Part shown: one piece after another, positions 45,474-56,079 of the stretch
How the letters are laid out: each line of letters starts with the position of its first letter
Numbering within the stretch: the first letter of the stretch is position 1
Origin: Elmis aenea
Lineage: Eukaryota; Arthropoda; Insecta; Coleoptera; Elmidae
Direction: 5' to 3'
NCBI GenBank assembly: GCA_947652605.1
Contig: OX393576.1
Span: 11,930,575-11,994,574 of the forward strand
Length of the DNA stretch: 64,000 nt
Made by a program: the position numbers and the translations under genes
The notes under the pieces: model-generated
Told to the model about the DNA's origin: nothing
What the model saw: only the letters and a program-made list of their open reading frames with translations
Database searches by the model: none

Positions 45474-46437
45474 TTATTGTGTGCTAGTGGAGGGTTGAGG
45501 TTCCCCTGGGGGCCCCTCTTCCGTATCCATAGCCTGATGTTCTACTTTCTTGTCCTTGTCCTCCTCCGTTTTGGACTTAGACAAGGCCTTAAAAGTAACC
45601 CTGGTAAAATTTACGAAGGGCCTGTAGTCCAGCTTGGCGAGTTGCTCCCAGGAAGTTTGGTCCATTAGAACAACGAGCTGTTGTCCCTTTGGATCCTCCT
45701 TCCTGTCCACAACTCTCCAATTTGTGGTACTGACGCCTTGGTTCTGGGTACCAAATCGTCGAATGATTTTCTCCGGTTCCTCTGGGGGACCCGGTATCCA
45801 AACCATAGTTCTTATGGGTCTGGGAAGGTTCTTAGCCTCGACGAATCTTAGCTTAGCCCCTTCCCAGGGGACCTCCTTTGCCAATTGCCCCTCTAGCCAG
45901 TCCCTAGTGGCCTGGTCAGATACGGTAATTCGCAGGGAACCCTCCCTGTGTCTACAGTCCGTAAACCTGGGGAACGCCTCACCTGCTTTGACGCAGTCAA
46001 TCTTTTCGAGGATCCAGGTCCTTAACTTCCCTGTCTCCTCTTCAGAAAGCTGCTTTTCCGGGTCCTGATCGCAAATTGCCATCTTGATCCCCGTTAAAGC
46101 ATCTTTGAAGCTTAAGGTTTTCGTTTCGGATCCCTTAAGCTTTTTGACGACTTTTTTAACACCCTGTGGAGTGCTGTCATCTGATCGGTGTCGCTTTGGC
46201 GTCCCGACCAGGCACTTCCTGGGCGTGTTTTCCGCTACTCTTTGCGTAGGATTGGCCGTTGCTGAGGCAACGACGTCCCTCGCTCTGAGCAGCTTTTGTC
46301 TTTTTTAGCTTCCGTCGCTGGGCTCCGGAAAGCTTAGGTCTAGAGACACTGATGCTCTCGGCCTCTGTGTCCTTCGACTGTTGTGCTATGTCCTCTTTCG
46401 AGTCCATGGCAGGTTGATTTTTAGGTACTGTGTCCAT
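45474..46437 (-). pseudogene. LINE ORF1 (DUF4780-like), one frameshift
   Basis: The start at 46437 (MDTVPKNQPAMDS) opens an acidic, then basic N-terminus (KLSGAQRRKLKKTK). A frameshift near 46300 passes to the frame KRQKLLRARDVV, which runs through TPQGVKKVVKKLKGSETK to MAICDQDPEKQLSEEETGKL. The globular part contains SLRITVSDQATRDWLEGQLA, RPIRTMVWIPGPPE and WRVVDRKEDPKGQQLVVLMD, as in DUF4780 ORF1 proteins. About 320 residues if the shift is ignored. Probable nucleic-acid-binding role in the RNP, from family. Confidence 0.8.
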
Positions 46438-46671
46438 CTAAGTCCCACGAGTACCGAGGTCTAGAGGTCACCCGTACGCTACCTCGATTCACGCACGGGA
46501 AGGCTATATACAATGGGGTGCGCCATGTGCCCCAAGGTTTATTCCAGTAATGACTGGTCCTCTATCCAGCCACGCATCCCGTCAGCCTGGTTTCCCACTT
46601 TAGGATTTAGAATTTTTATTGAGGTTGTTTCCTCTTGACCCGGGCGGTTAAGCCAAGATCCCCCGCGGGGG

Positions 46672-46842
46672 ATATATGCGGTATATGTTGCAAAAAAGGT
46701 ACCGACGCTTAGGCGTCTTTTGCTAAGATTGTGAAAAATGGCTTTGACTATGTTAGGTAAACATGCCCAGATAATTTTAGAACCATGCTTTAATGATTTT
46801 CTAGTTATTGTATCTTATACGGCGTGCTGTCTTACGGCAGTG
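46672..46842 (+). repeat. Tandem repeat B, unit 2
   Basis: About 90% identical by eye to 41562-41735 (GGTACCGACGCTTAGGCGTC, AACATGCCCAG, CTTATACGG). It abuts the LINE 5' end and is followed by hAT-type repeat A copy 2. Confidence 0.75.
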
Positions 46843-47100
46843 GTTTTGAATCCGTTTCCATCAATGTACCTCTTGGCCACTGTGGAGCGTCATGTACCTC
46901 TTGTCAGTTGGTCCATTTCAAAAGTACTTTATTTATGTATCAAACACACAATGTAAAAATATTTAGTGCGATAATGATTTTTTCTTGCTTTCCACCAATA
47001 TATTTATTCTGGACATTGTATTTGACACGTACCCCCTGTAGGAGTTTTACCTACCCCTTGGGGGATCATGGACCCCTGTACTACACCGATCTTATTTTTA
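46843..47100. mobile_element. hAT-type repeat A, copy 2
   Basis: Starts CAGTGGTTTTGAATCCGTTT, a hAT-type end, followed by repeated GTACCTCTTG words, AAAATATTTAGTGCG and GGATCATGGACCCCTG. Non-coding; its second end was not located with certainty. Confidence 0.6.
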
Positions 47101-48038
47101 CTATTTCTTTAGTTAATAAAGCTACACCTTTAAAAATTTGGTTAATAAGTAAATTTTACATGTCTTGTGTTTGTACAAATTATTTATTGTTTTGCGTTAT
47201 CTGAACAGAATAGCATTATTAAAATTGACCTAGCTTGCTTTGGTTTGAAATTCACTTAAAAACATTCTTACACGGTAGGGTAACATGTTCATTACTTTCA
47301 TAAATTGTGTTAGCTTTCAATATTCACTTGTTTTACACATCAAATGCAATACCGGAAGCCGATTCGTTATCCTGATTAAATGAAGGAGTGTTGCTAAGGT
47401 CTATGAATGAAGAAAATTGCTATCGCTAAATAACTTTCTACCGAAGGCTTAGCCGTCGCTAAAAGAAATTAGATTTGAGACAACCTGGGGAGTGCTCACA
47501 AAGACCGTAAATTGCTTTATGCAATTATCCCTGTTTTATTTTTATTTCGAGATTAATTATTTTGCAAACACCAACAGCATACAGCAAATGTAATGAACTT
47601 AGTTTGTTTTTAAATTGGACGAATTTAAAACAATAATTCACAATTTAAATTGCATTTAGTCTTGATGAAACTCATTGCTGTACCAACATCGTTATTTAAT
47701 TAAATAAAAATGTTCCTGTTGTCGTACTTAATTATGAAAGTAATTAAAACGTTGGATTGCGCATAAAAATGAATTTTAATTAAGCTAATATAATTTTTAA
47801 AACCTAATACTCTAAAATTATTTTTAAATTAAATGTAAATCTGAAAACCATTCGTTTGCTGGTTTTTAATTAGCTTAAATATTTGATGTGTAAATGTTCT
47901 TTAAAACACACGATATTACAAAGGAAATATAAAAATAATGCTTCACCCTACTAGTTTAATATGTTTGAAGACGTAGGTATTAAATTTTTGTAGGTGTAAA
48001 CTTTTCTTTCTTTGGTTTATATGCAAGTCTTTTAAAAT
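47101..48038. other. Intergenic, nothing recognised
   Basis: AT-rich; no coding frame or repeat pair recognised. Confidence 0.4.
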
Positions 48039-49245
48039 AGGGCTTAATGATAGAACGTACAGCGACCTGCCGGCAGGACCAAAACAACACACTTGAGTAC
48101 TTTACAAATGATTAAATTATAGGCTTCTCGGTTCTTCTAGCAGGATTAAAAGTCCTATGGAAATATTCGTTACATTTCAAGCTAATAGCGCATTTTTTTA
48201 TCATAACTGTACGTCATTCCGTTTTAAAGTTACACCCTGTTGAAACTAGTCGTCAAGATGTTCTGAGTCGGGCAACGCGTTTCAGCTGCGGCGACCAATT
48301 TCGACAGTAAAAATAACAATTCGTGGAGTATTTCGCAATTTGGTGACCAGTGGCAGTCCGCAAAATGTTGAGGCACGATAAAAAAAATAATAAAATCAAA
48401 AAACTCTGCCTGTGTATTATGGGACATTGATAAAAATACTATGAAAATTTCATTAGATGCCCTAACAGTAGAAGACAATAATATTCCCGGTATGTACCAT
48501 TTCAAAATTGTACTAATATAATATAATATGTATTAATAATAAAACTAAACAACCCAGACGCAAAAAGGAGGGAAATTATAAGTTTAACACGTGTTTTTGT
48601 GCGTGTCATGACGCGCTCGCGCGTTTATGTGTGTGAGTGTGTGTACGTACGCGTGCGTGCATTCTGTGTGTCTGCTGTGGCTCATCAACGTGTGTCCAAT
48701 TTTGATACAGTCTTTTTTATTTTAATTAAAGTTTAGGTATATCTCCGGGAAGGTTGATAGCCATATTTAGTCATCAGTTCAAAAGGTTTTTTATGTTTAA
48801 TTTGTTAATGATAACAATGAGAATAATGTGTAATGTGTGTTTTTTATTGCCAATTTATAAGATAGAAAATATTGTTAGTATTATTAAGTTACCATTTTAT
48901 AATTGTTTTTTACAGTACTTTATTACTTATAGGTAAGAAATAGAATTTTATGTTTAAATTTGTTAAAATAAACTTTGCGAGATTTACACGACTTTGTTTT
49001 GACGTCAGCTACCACGCCACTGGATTCATATCACATAACAATGTTTTAAAATTTAAAAAAATGCTTATTAATACGCTTCAGATTTACTACGTACTGCCCG
49101 CAGGACACTAACATCCTTCTGGAAGGACAGCCTTATTTGCGCATGTCTCTCCTACATGCAGGACCAACTCTCTGTACAAAAGTACTTCTACGAGCGGTTC
49201 CAGCAGGACAAAGCTCTGTACGTTCTATCATTAAAAGGCCTGATT
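48039..49245. mobile_element. Possible inverted-repeat element
   Basis: GGGCTTAATGATAGAACGTA at 48041-48060 recurs inverted at about 49207-49240 (GGCCTTTTAATGATAGAACG). Both ends lead into CTGC/GCAGGAC words repeated several times in the right end. No coding remnant; the interior includes a GT-rich simple repeat. No target duplication identified. Confidence 0.4.
48590..48690 (+). repeat. GT/GC-rich simple-sequence stretch
   Basis: Imperfect GTGTGT/GCGTGC alternating purine-pyrimidine run around 48600-48680, an exception in an AT-rich region. Confidence 0.7.
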
Positions 49246-49790
49246 TATAGTTTTGATGTATGATATATTATTTTTATAAAGCTCCATAATAGTAACCATA
49301 AGTTGATTACCTTCAAATTTATTTGTAAATTAATTTTTTTGAGTAAAACAAACTAACGTTCTGTGTTTCATCTACCACACCGTTTCAAAACCCTTTTGTC
49401 TAGCAAAAATATTCTCCCACAAACATTTATTCGTATAATGCACGTTTTTATACTTTAATATCGTTTCATACTCAATATTGTAATAGTAGCACGATAAATT
49501 ACGCCTGTTTAAACAGCTATAAACTTCCATAATGTGAAACAAACTATGTACTTGTTTTCATGGGGAATCTATAACCATTAAACTGCTCGATATAACGATA
49601 AACTGCCTTACTACCAAACAACTAAAAGTATCGACACATTCTCCTTGAGATTTTGATGCTGTCAAATTCAATATTCTTTACGATGTAGATAAAAAGCTCC
49701 CTTAAAATTCTACCAGATTTAGCCAAGACACTTGGGCTATACAACGCAAAAAAGACTTGGAAATTTTTGTATCGTCTGAGTAACACATAA
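49246..49790. other. Intergenic, nothing recognised
   Basis: No coding frame or repeat recognised. Confidence 0.4.
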
Positions 49791-49791
49791 T

Positions 49792-51663
49792 AATAATAAT
49801 AATAATAATAGGCTTTATTTAGTTATAAAAGAAACTATTTATACATCAATCTTTACAACTAGTACTGCAAATTAAAAATGCAGTTTTACATGGGTCTTAC
49901 AACCTTCTTTAAACGCATGCAGATTAACAGAATATTTTAATTCGTTTGGTAATTGATTAAATAATTTTAGCCCTTTGTAATAGAGCGAGTTCTGTGTACT
50001 ACTTTTTTTACATTTAGGCAGTCTAAAATGTTCTCTTTGTCTTGTTTCATAATCATGCTGTTCTTTGTTGTATATCAGATATTTACTCATATATCCTGGC
50101 ATCATATTGTTTATACATTTATATATTAGAACCAAAACGTTATACACTGTATTTTGCCATATATTAAGGAACCCCAACTTATTATGCATATATTCAATTT
50201 TAGTTAATTTAGAACACTGTAATATGATACACAAAGCTCTGTTTTGCTGCTTTTGTAATTTTTTCAGATCCCCCTCATTACTTAGAAATATTATGCTACT
50301 GCAATAATTAAAGTATGGTTCTATTATTGTATGATAGACCAATATCCTAGCTTCAAAGTTTAATTTATTCGATATTCTCCCAAAATAACTAATTTTTGCA
50401 CCAACTTTTTTTACAATATAATCTATGTTCTTTTTAAATTTTAAATGATTATCTATAATTACCCCTAGGTATTTAAACTCTTCAACTATCTCTACCTTAT
50501 TATTATCTATAAATACGTTAACATTTGACATATTGCTGAATTGTGTACTACCTATTACCATGCATTTTGTTTTAGATACATTCAACTCCAGTTTATTAGC
50601 TTTAAACCAATCTGTTACTTCAATTAAATCTTCGTTTATGACATTAACTGTTGTTTGTAAATCTTCACCTGATACCGAAATTAAAGTATCATCTGCAAAT
50701 AAATGCATGTCACACGATTTAACTGTCTGCGTAATGTCATTTATGTAAATATTGAATAAAACTGGACCTAAAACTGATCCTTGTGGTACACCTAACTCGT
50801 TAATAATTGCCTTTGATTCTACTTTTCCCACCCTAGTTTTTTGAAATCTGTTTGATAAATAACTTTCAAACCATTTTAGTTCATTCGCGTGGATTCCGTA
50901 CATTTGTAATTTTTGCAAAAGTCTTTTTCTACAAATGGTTTCAAATGCTCGTTTCAGATCGACAAAAACTGCCAAAATTATTTTATCGTTTTCAATTTCA
51001 TCTCTCCAATTTGTTAAAACTAAATTCAATGCTGTTTCGCATGAATGCTTATGTCTAAATCCTGATTGAGAATCTGAAATAGTTTTGTTACTGTTAAGAA
51101 ATTCTACGAGTTGTTGTTTAACTATAATTTCTAATATTTGTTCTATTTTAGGTAACATATTTATAGGTCTAAACTCACCGCATTTTTTAGTGTTAATAAT
51201 TTTTGGAATAGGAATAACCGTATTAATTTTCCAAATTTCTGGTACTACCCCGTACTGTAATGATTCATTTATAATGTTAACTAATGTTTGCCCGATTACT
51301 GGTAAGGCATCCCTTATTGTACTAAGTGAAATATTATCTGTACTACTTGAATTTTTGATAGTATTCACTATTTTGTATACTTGGTCTAAGGTAACACATC
51401 TAAATTTAAAGGTGTCACTAGCACTTTTTATTTTAAGAATTGGATTTATTGGTGAAGGAATATTTTCGTTAATATCTTTTATGCTGTTTACAAAGTATTC
51501 GTTAAATTTCGTGGCTAAATCTGATTCATTCGTAATTTCCAAGTCACCAAAATTCACCTTTTTAATTTTAACATTTAACGAATAAATATACTTAGTGCTT
51601 TGATATAAAATAGAAATGTAATAAAAACGTACATTAACATCACTAATTTTTCTGTTCTTTCCA
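49792..51663 (-). mobile_element. CR1-like LINE, 5'-truncated, with intact RT frame
   Basis: The minus-strand LINE ends 3' in (TTA)n at 49793-49812, just after CAACTAAATAAAGCC-like sequence and 60 bp beyond the stop. Its coding frame is uninterrupted upstream to about 51660 (GKNRKISDVNVRFYYI), where unrelated pyrimidine-rich DNA begins. The endonuclease and ORF1 are missing. Confidence 0.88.
49872..51557 (-). CDS. CR1-like LINE reverse transcriptase, uninterrupted
   Basis: 561 codons without a stop or shift; the frame stays open about 33 codons farther 5' without an ATG, so the real start lay upstream before truncation. RT blocks: STDNISLSTIRDALPVIG, VIPIPKIINTKKCGEFRPIN, SDSQSGFRHKHSCETALNLV, AVFVDLKRAFETI (first Asp), LGVPQGSVLGPVLFNIYIND, MHLFADDTLI (catalytic Asp pair), EEFKYLGVIIDNHLKF. 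The C-terminal tail carries YETRQREHFRLPKCKKSSTQ and YYKGLKLFNQLP, typical of CR1-related LINEs. All palm residues are present. The complete frame implies a young insertion or source-family activity. Confidence 0.92.
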   Translation of the reverse strand: MNFGDLEITNESDLATKFNEYFVNSIKDINENIPSPINPILKIKSASDTFKFRCVTLDQVYKIVNTIKNSSSTDNISLSTIRDALPVIGQTLVNIINESLQYGVVPEIWKINTVIPIPKIINTKKCGEFRPINMLPKIEQILEIIVKQQLVEFLNSNKTISDSQSGFRHKHSCETALNLVLTNWRDEIENDKIILAVFVDLKRAFETICRKRLLQKLQMYGIHANELKWFESYLSNRFQKTRVGKVESKAIINELGVPQGSVLGPVLFNIYINDITQTVKSCDMHLFADDTLISVSGEDLQTTVNVINEDLIEVTDWFKANKLELNVSKTKCMVIGSTQFSNMSNVNVFIDNNKVEIVEEFKYLGVIIDNHLKFKKNIDYIVKKVGAKISYFGRISNKLNFEARILVYHTIIEPYFNYCSSIIFLSNEGDLKKLQKQQNRALCIILQCSKLTKIEYMHNKLGFLNIWQNTVYNVLVLIYKCINNMMPGYMSKYLIYNKEQHDYETRQREHFRLPKCKKSSTQNSLYYKGLKLFNQLPNELKYSVNLHAFKEGCKTHVKLHF

Positions 51664-52029
51664 TCTTTTTCGATCCGTGTATGTTTCTTCTTCGTCTGGG
51701 TCTCTGTTGGTATATTTCCTGATGTTTTTTATTCTTTGTAGTTTCTATATTACTCTATTCTGTCGTTTAAGCTGTGTGTGTGTAGTTCGTCATGTATTTT
51801 TGTGTTTCGCTTTTTATTTATTTCTTTTTTATATTCTACACCTAACAGTAGAAGGACTCATGACTAAATAAATCTATTTTTTGTACCCTACCACTGCTCT
51901 AAGGAATTCGTTTCCGTCCTTGTTTTGCATTGTTCATTTCTTTTTGTTATTGTTCAAGTTTCACTGCCGAAACTCGTTTTTATAAAACTTTACTTCTGTT
52001 ATTTGCCAAATTTTATTCCTTCACCTTTC
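51664..52029. other. Pyrimidine-rich intergenic stretch
   Basis: T-rich on this strand; no domain in the short frames. It marks the 5' truncation junction of the CR1-like LINE. Confidence 0.4.
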
Positions 52030-52235
52030 CGTACCCACGTGGGGTAACTTAGGTACCCCAGAGCAGTTTTTTTTACATTTTTTTCTAAAATACTCAATTC
52101 GGAAAAGTATCCTTCCAGCTAATCCTCAAAAACATATCTACGAGTTATATGCTATAGCTGGTTTTTGTTATCGTTTGCTTATTTTCACAAAAAAGTGAAA
52201 TTTGTGCCTGGGGTACCTAAGTTGCCCCACATGGT
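52030..52235. mobile_element. Short inverted-repeat element, pogo-like ends
   Basis: GTGGGGTAACTTAGGTACCC at about 52039-52060 is repeated inverted at 52209-52232 (GGGGTACCTAAGTTGCCCCA). The GGGG-AACTTRG-ACC pattern resembles the GGGGCTACTTGGACACC ends of the pogo element at 40557-41482. A frame at about 52359 (MAKTYLTDDHYKK) follows but could not be assigned. Confidence 0.5.
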
Positions 52236-52426
52236 TGTTTATGTTACGAAATACAGAACAGAGCGCAGCCATTGAATATACTGCGCTTTCGTGAAGTACG
52301 TATTTTGCACAGTTCTACTTCGGATTTACGATTCATTCATTTAGTCCAGCTGTAAAAATGGCGAAAACATATTTGACGGATGACCATTACAAAAAATTTT
52401 AGACGATGATAGTGATGAAAGTGACA

Positions 52427-52545
52427 TTAACCTTCCCTGTTACAATCTTCGTTCCCGGGTTTGGAACCGCGTCTTCTTGATTTGTGTGACGTTTCGACCA
52501 TTCTATGTTGGTGTTTATCAGTCGTTTGATATATATATACATATA
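52427..52545 (-). mobile_element. Dispersed repeat remnant, possibly Penelope-like terminal region with hammerhead-like motif
   Basis: The minus strand reads CTGATAAACACC, a loop, GGTCGAAACGTC, then AAGAAGACGCGG and AAGATTGTAACAGGG. This parallels the hammerhead order CTGANGA - stem II - GAAAC, although G8 is A here. The same family occurs at 4385-4530. The 73-codon frame overlapping it is probably not a gene. Confidence 0.4.
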
Positions 52546-53742
52546 CATAAAGAGATAAAGAAAAAATCTCCATGTGTATTAAAGTCAATAATAATAATAA
52601 CAATACACTAGACATAAAATAATTTTTATCCATTTCATTTTGTTTCAAAATATTAAGGAATATGAACTATTGTATATGTCTAAATAAAATACTAACTGTT
52701 TCATATCAAAATGAGTTAAAAACTTTATAAGCTTCTTAGTACAACAAATTCATTTATTGTTTAGCAAACTATGCTCTTAAGCAAATTGGGTATGAGTTTT
52801 TTTTTACAGTAGCATCTCCTACAGAAAAGAAAAATGACTTCCCAACTTTATAAATTATATTACATTATAGTTGGGGACGGGAAAAGTTTGCGAATAACAT
52901 GTTGAAAGTTGAGGGTATATTTTCATTATAATACAACAATGAACGACAGTAAATTTTGGCACGAAAGCATTTTTAATTAATGAACACAGTCTGTCAGCAG
53001 TTTTAAATTTTGTATTGATAAGAGTTTGGTATTAATGGCCTCATGTTTGAGAAATTTTTAATTTAATGATCTCCAATAATGTCAATTATGTCTTTGCCGA
53101 TGGCGTAAAATATATGAGTTTAAATTGAATAGCATGATAAATATTTCAGTTAGTATAAATAAGCTTTAATAATATATTAATTCTTATTTCATTTAGCCCA
53201 GAGAGCTGACAAGAAAATTTCTTATCACTGCGTTTGTGCAGTCGCGGAACTGAGTAATTAAATGTGATAGGGTTGAATTATTTGACGGCTGGACAGTTTT
53301 TAAGTAAAGTCAGGTTTTTCTGGACAATGATTATTTCATGAAAAGTCGTTATGTTTGGAACTTTTGCGGATATTTCTAATTAAGAATTAGGTTAAATGAA
53401 AGATATTTATTAATTAGGTGTTTTTAAAATTATCTTTGTAATAATTTTTACTTTGTTCACATGAGATACAATAGTAAATTAAAGTAATTTTGCACGCAAC
53501 ATGCGTGCCTCGTCACAAGTATTTAAAATAATGCATGCCAGTGTTAACTTTATACCTTGTTAACATGACAGTCAGGTGCTTCATTTTATTATTCAAATAA
53601 AGAACACACGACTCATACATTTTTGTATTTATTAAAGATAAGTTTCTATTGCAATGTAAAAAGTTTACAGATTCGTTTCAAATTAATATTATAAGAATGT
53701 ATTATCGCTTGATAATGGATAATTAACCAATTAACGTTCAAA
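52546..53742. other. Intergenic, 3' of the serine protease
   Basis: AT-rich, includes a short TA run at 52528-52545. Probably holds the protease 3' UTR. Nothing else recognised. Confidence 0.4.
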
Positions 53743-55941
53743 TTAGGCTATCAAATTTGCAATCCATTGGGCGTATTTCGACACATCTGTGAATCCAATC
53801 GCGTTAGATTCGTTGCAGACGAAGTTATCAAGCATAATTGGGCTAACGTAGAGGACCCCACGCAACTGCCAGATGGGTTTTGGTCCGTCCCTCAAGTATA
53901 CTAAACCACTTCCTGAATCTCCAACGCATATTGCGTTACCTGGAACAGAAATAATCACAATTTTTTTCGGTGAAAAAACGAGTCCAATCATTTTGCAGCA
54001 ACTGCAAACTGTATCATGTTTGAAGAAAAATTCTTCATTAAGCTTGGAATTTTAGGAAAGATAATTTTACTTTCAAAGGCTAGTATGATGACAAAGATAA
54101 TGGGGATGAATACATTCCTTTTGGAAACGTGCACTAATCTGAATGACATCTGGAAGGAATATTTGGAGAAAAAAATTGTTGCTAAGTCAAATTTGATTAT
54201 ACAAAAACTTGGGACAGAAATTAGTTTACAACTAAAAATATACACCACAAAACGAAAAACTATAGCGATGTGTTTATAACTAACCAGGGAAGGTCAAAAT
54301 ACGTTGTCGCTAGAATATGATTAAGGCTGTGTTTATTGCATCAAGGGCATCAAAAATAAATGTTTTGCAGAGTTATACGTGCCACTGGCCATTCTCTTCG
54401 GAAAAATAGGGAAAACACTGAAAAGCTGAATAGTAAACGTAATTTTTGCGATCGCGTTGGCCATGAAACCGTCAGAGACTAAATCTAAATTTTCTATTTG
54501 CCAATGCGCGCATCCTTTGCAAGTAGAACGGTGCAAAGTGTTTGAAAAAATCTTAAACGGTTCCGGAAAAAAACGTGAAAAACGAGACCTTTGTAAAAGC
54601 GCTTTTCCCCATGTAAAACGCCCATGCAAGTCGCATAGATATAGTTACACGGATATACCACAGCTTCTCAAATCATAGCGCTTATTCAGGGGTTTCGTTT
54701 TTGACGTTTTTCTCCGGAACAATTCAAGTTTCTTTCAAAAACTTTGCACCATTTTACTTGCAAAAAATGCGCGCATTGGTAAATAGAAGAATTTCGATTT
54801 TGTCTCTGACTGTTTCATGGCCAACGCGATCGCAAAAATGAACTTTTTATACCAATTTTTCAGTTTTTCCCCTATTTTTCCGAAGGAAATGGCCAGTGGC
54901 ACGTATATTTCTGGAAAACATTTACTTTTGATGTCGTTGATGCAATAAACACCGCCTTAATCAAATTCTAGCGACAACGTATCATGACTCTCCCTTGTAA
55001 GTTTGGTCTAAGATGGACTAGCAATCCAAAGCGGTCCGTCCGGCGTTTCCAAAGAAATATTGGCAATGCCGCGTTGAGGATGTGCAAGACCAGTATTTTT
55101 TTTAACTTTATTTCAGTCAAGAAATTTTATGAAATCCAAACCTTTAAAATTACAAAGACTCAAGAAAGGTATTGGATCTATAAGAGCGCATAAGGTCTTA
55201 CATAACAGTAATTTATTTTTTGAAAATTAAATAAACTTACCGGGGGCGTATGTTGCACACAAAGTTTTATCAGATACCAAAGCGGTGAATGGAGTAATCT
55301 TGCGGCAAGTGTCAACAGGAGCGGCCCTGATTTGCGCTTCTCTTAGTCTGTCGGTCACACGAAGATGATTATCAACACCCCATCCAACAACGGCGCCCTT
55401 GCTCTTCGAAAGTAAGGCATCATCGCCTTCCCATAGGCAAACAGGTCTTACGAATGGAGTTACACGTACAGCTTTATCCAACTTGATCACAGCAATGTCG
55501 TTAGCAAAATTTTTGGCGTTGTATTCCGGATGGAAAGTGATCTTCTCCACTCCAACTTCCTGGCTTCCTTTGGTGTTGGACTTAAACAGGTATTTACCTA
55601 AGCGAATTTTGTAAGGATTGTTCTTCACCAAAAGCTCAGCGTACTTTTGGGTAACGCAGTGGGCAGAAGTCAAAACGTGGTTTGGTGAAATCAGGGTTCC
55701 TCCGCAGACGTACACGTCTTCTTTACCGTCGCTGTAGTAGATGGATGCATGCCATGGCCACTTTCCCTCGGACGTCCTGACTCCATTGGTATTAGATCCG
55801 CGCGGTAGAGGAACTGTCCCACATCCTGCTCCGGTCTCTGTATATAAATTCGACGACAAAATGTCTTTGTTATTAATATCTCCCAAGTATATATCGTCAG
55901 AGTTTTGTGGCTTACCGTTTTCCAACCAGGAAGTGTTTTCA
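53743..55941 (-). CDS. Secreted chymotrypsin-fold serine protease, last two exons (gd/modular-type)
   Basis: Exon 55241-55941 begins after acceptor TTTACAG and ends at donor GTAAGTTTAT. Exon 53743-53939 follows acceptor TTTCTGTTCCAG; the split Gly codon joins ATYAPG to NAICVGDSGSG. Catalytic triad: His in VLTSAHCV, Asp in FANDIAVIKL, Ser in VGDSGSG. Cys positions allow the usual bridges (CGTVPLP with RPVCLW, VCGG with AHC, DTCR with TLCA, AICVG with NFVC). The catalytic domain starts NGVRTSEGKWPWHAS rather than R-IVGG, and the S1 position six before Ser is Ala, so it is not trypsin-like. The pre-domain SWLENGKPQNSDDIYLGDIN plus this layout resemble insect gd/modular proteases in dorsal-ventral or immune cascades (inference). 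Upstream exons with signal peptide are not recognised in the window. Confidence 0.85.
54285..54998. mobile_element. Long-arm MITE in the protease intron
   Basis: Arms of about 300 bp (54290-54640 and 54690-54990) pair nearly throughout: GTTGTCGCTAGAAT, GATCGCGTTGGCCATGAAAC, GGTGCAAAGT. Ends approximate CAAGGGAGGGTCA. Non-coding. It lies between the last two protease exons. A lone arm is at 14918-15265. Confidence 0.82.
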
Positions 55942-56079
55942 CTGTAAACGGAAAAATTTGTCTGAGTCGGTCAAAATACGACACGATCTCCACCGAAGCT
56001 GAAAATTTCGCGATGCTAATCTCAGAAACAAATGAAAGCGACTACTATGCCGGATTGGCTTGCCTCGATGTGTAAAGCA

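Larger units (their letters stand above)
41754..46671 (-). mobile_element. Near-complete LOA/I-like LINE (ORF1, endonuclease, RT, RNase H)
   Basis: About 4.9 kb on the minus strand. 5' untranslated region about 46440-46671, ORF1 46437-45474, ORF2 45470-41842, then a 3' region ending in (ATA/AAT)n at 41757-41770. The domain order with an RNase H after the RT and a DUF4780-like ORF1 fits the LOA branch of the I group (clade call is inference). It interrupts a tandem repeat B; a short ATAT overlap is the only candidate target duplication. Visible lesions are two nonsense/frameshift events in the first part and two frameshifts around RNase H. Confidence 0.92.

Noticed and set aside
41562..46842. 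Repeat B copies as LTRs of the element between them
   Set aside because: The element has ORF1/endonuclease/RT/RNase H of a non-LTR retrotransposon and a trinucleotide tail, and repeat B is tandem beyond the element, with TATCATCCAT already present before unit 1.
52427..52648. 73-codon frame that could be read as a small protein
   Set aside because: It covers a dispersed repeat that also occurs at 4385-4530 without the frame.
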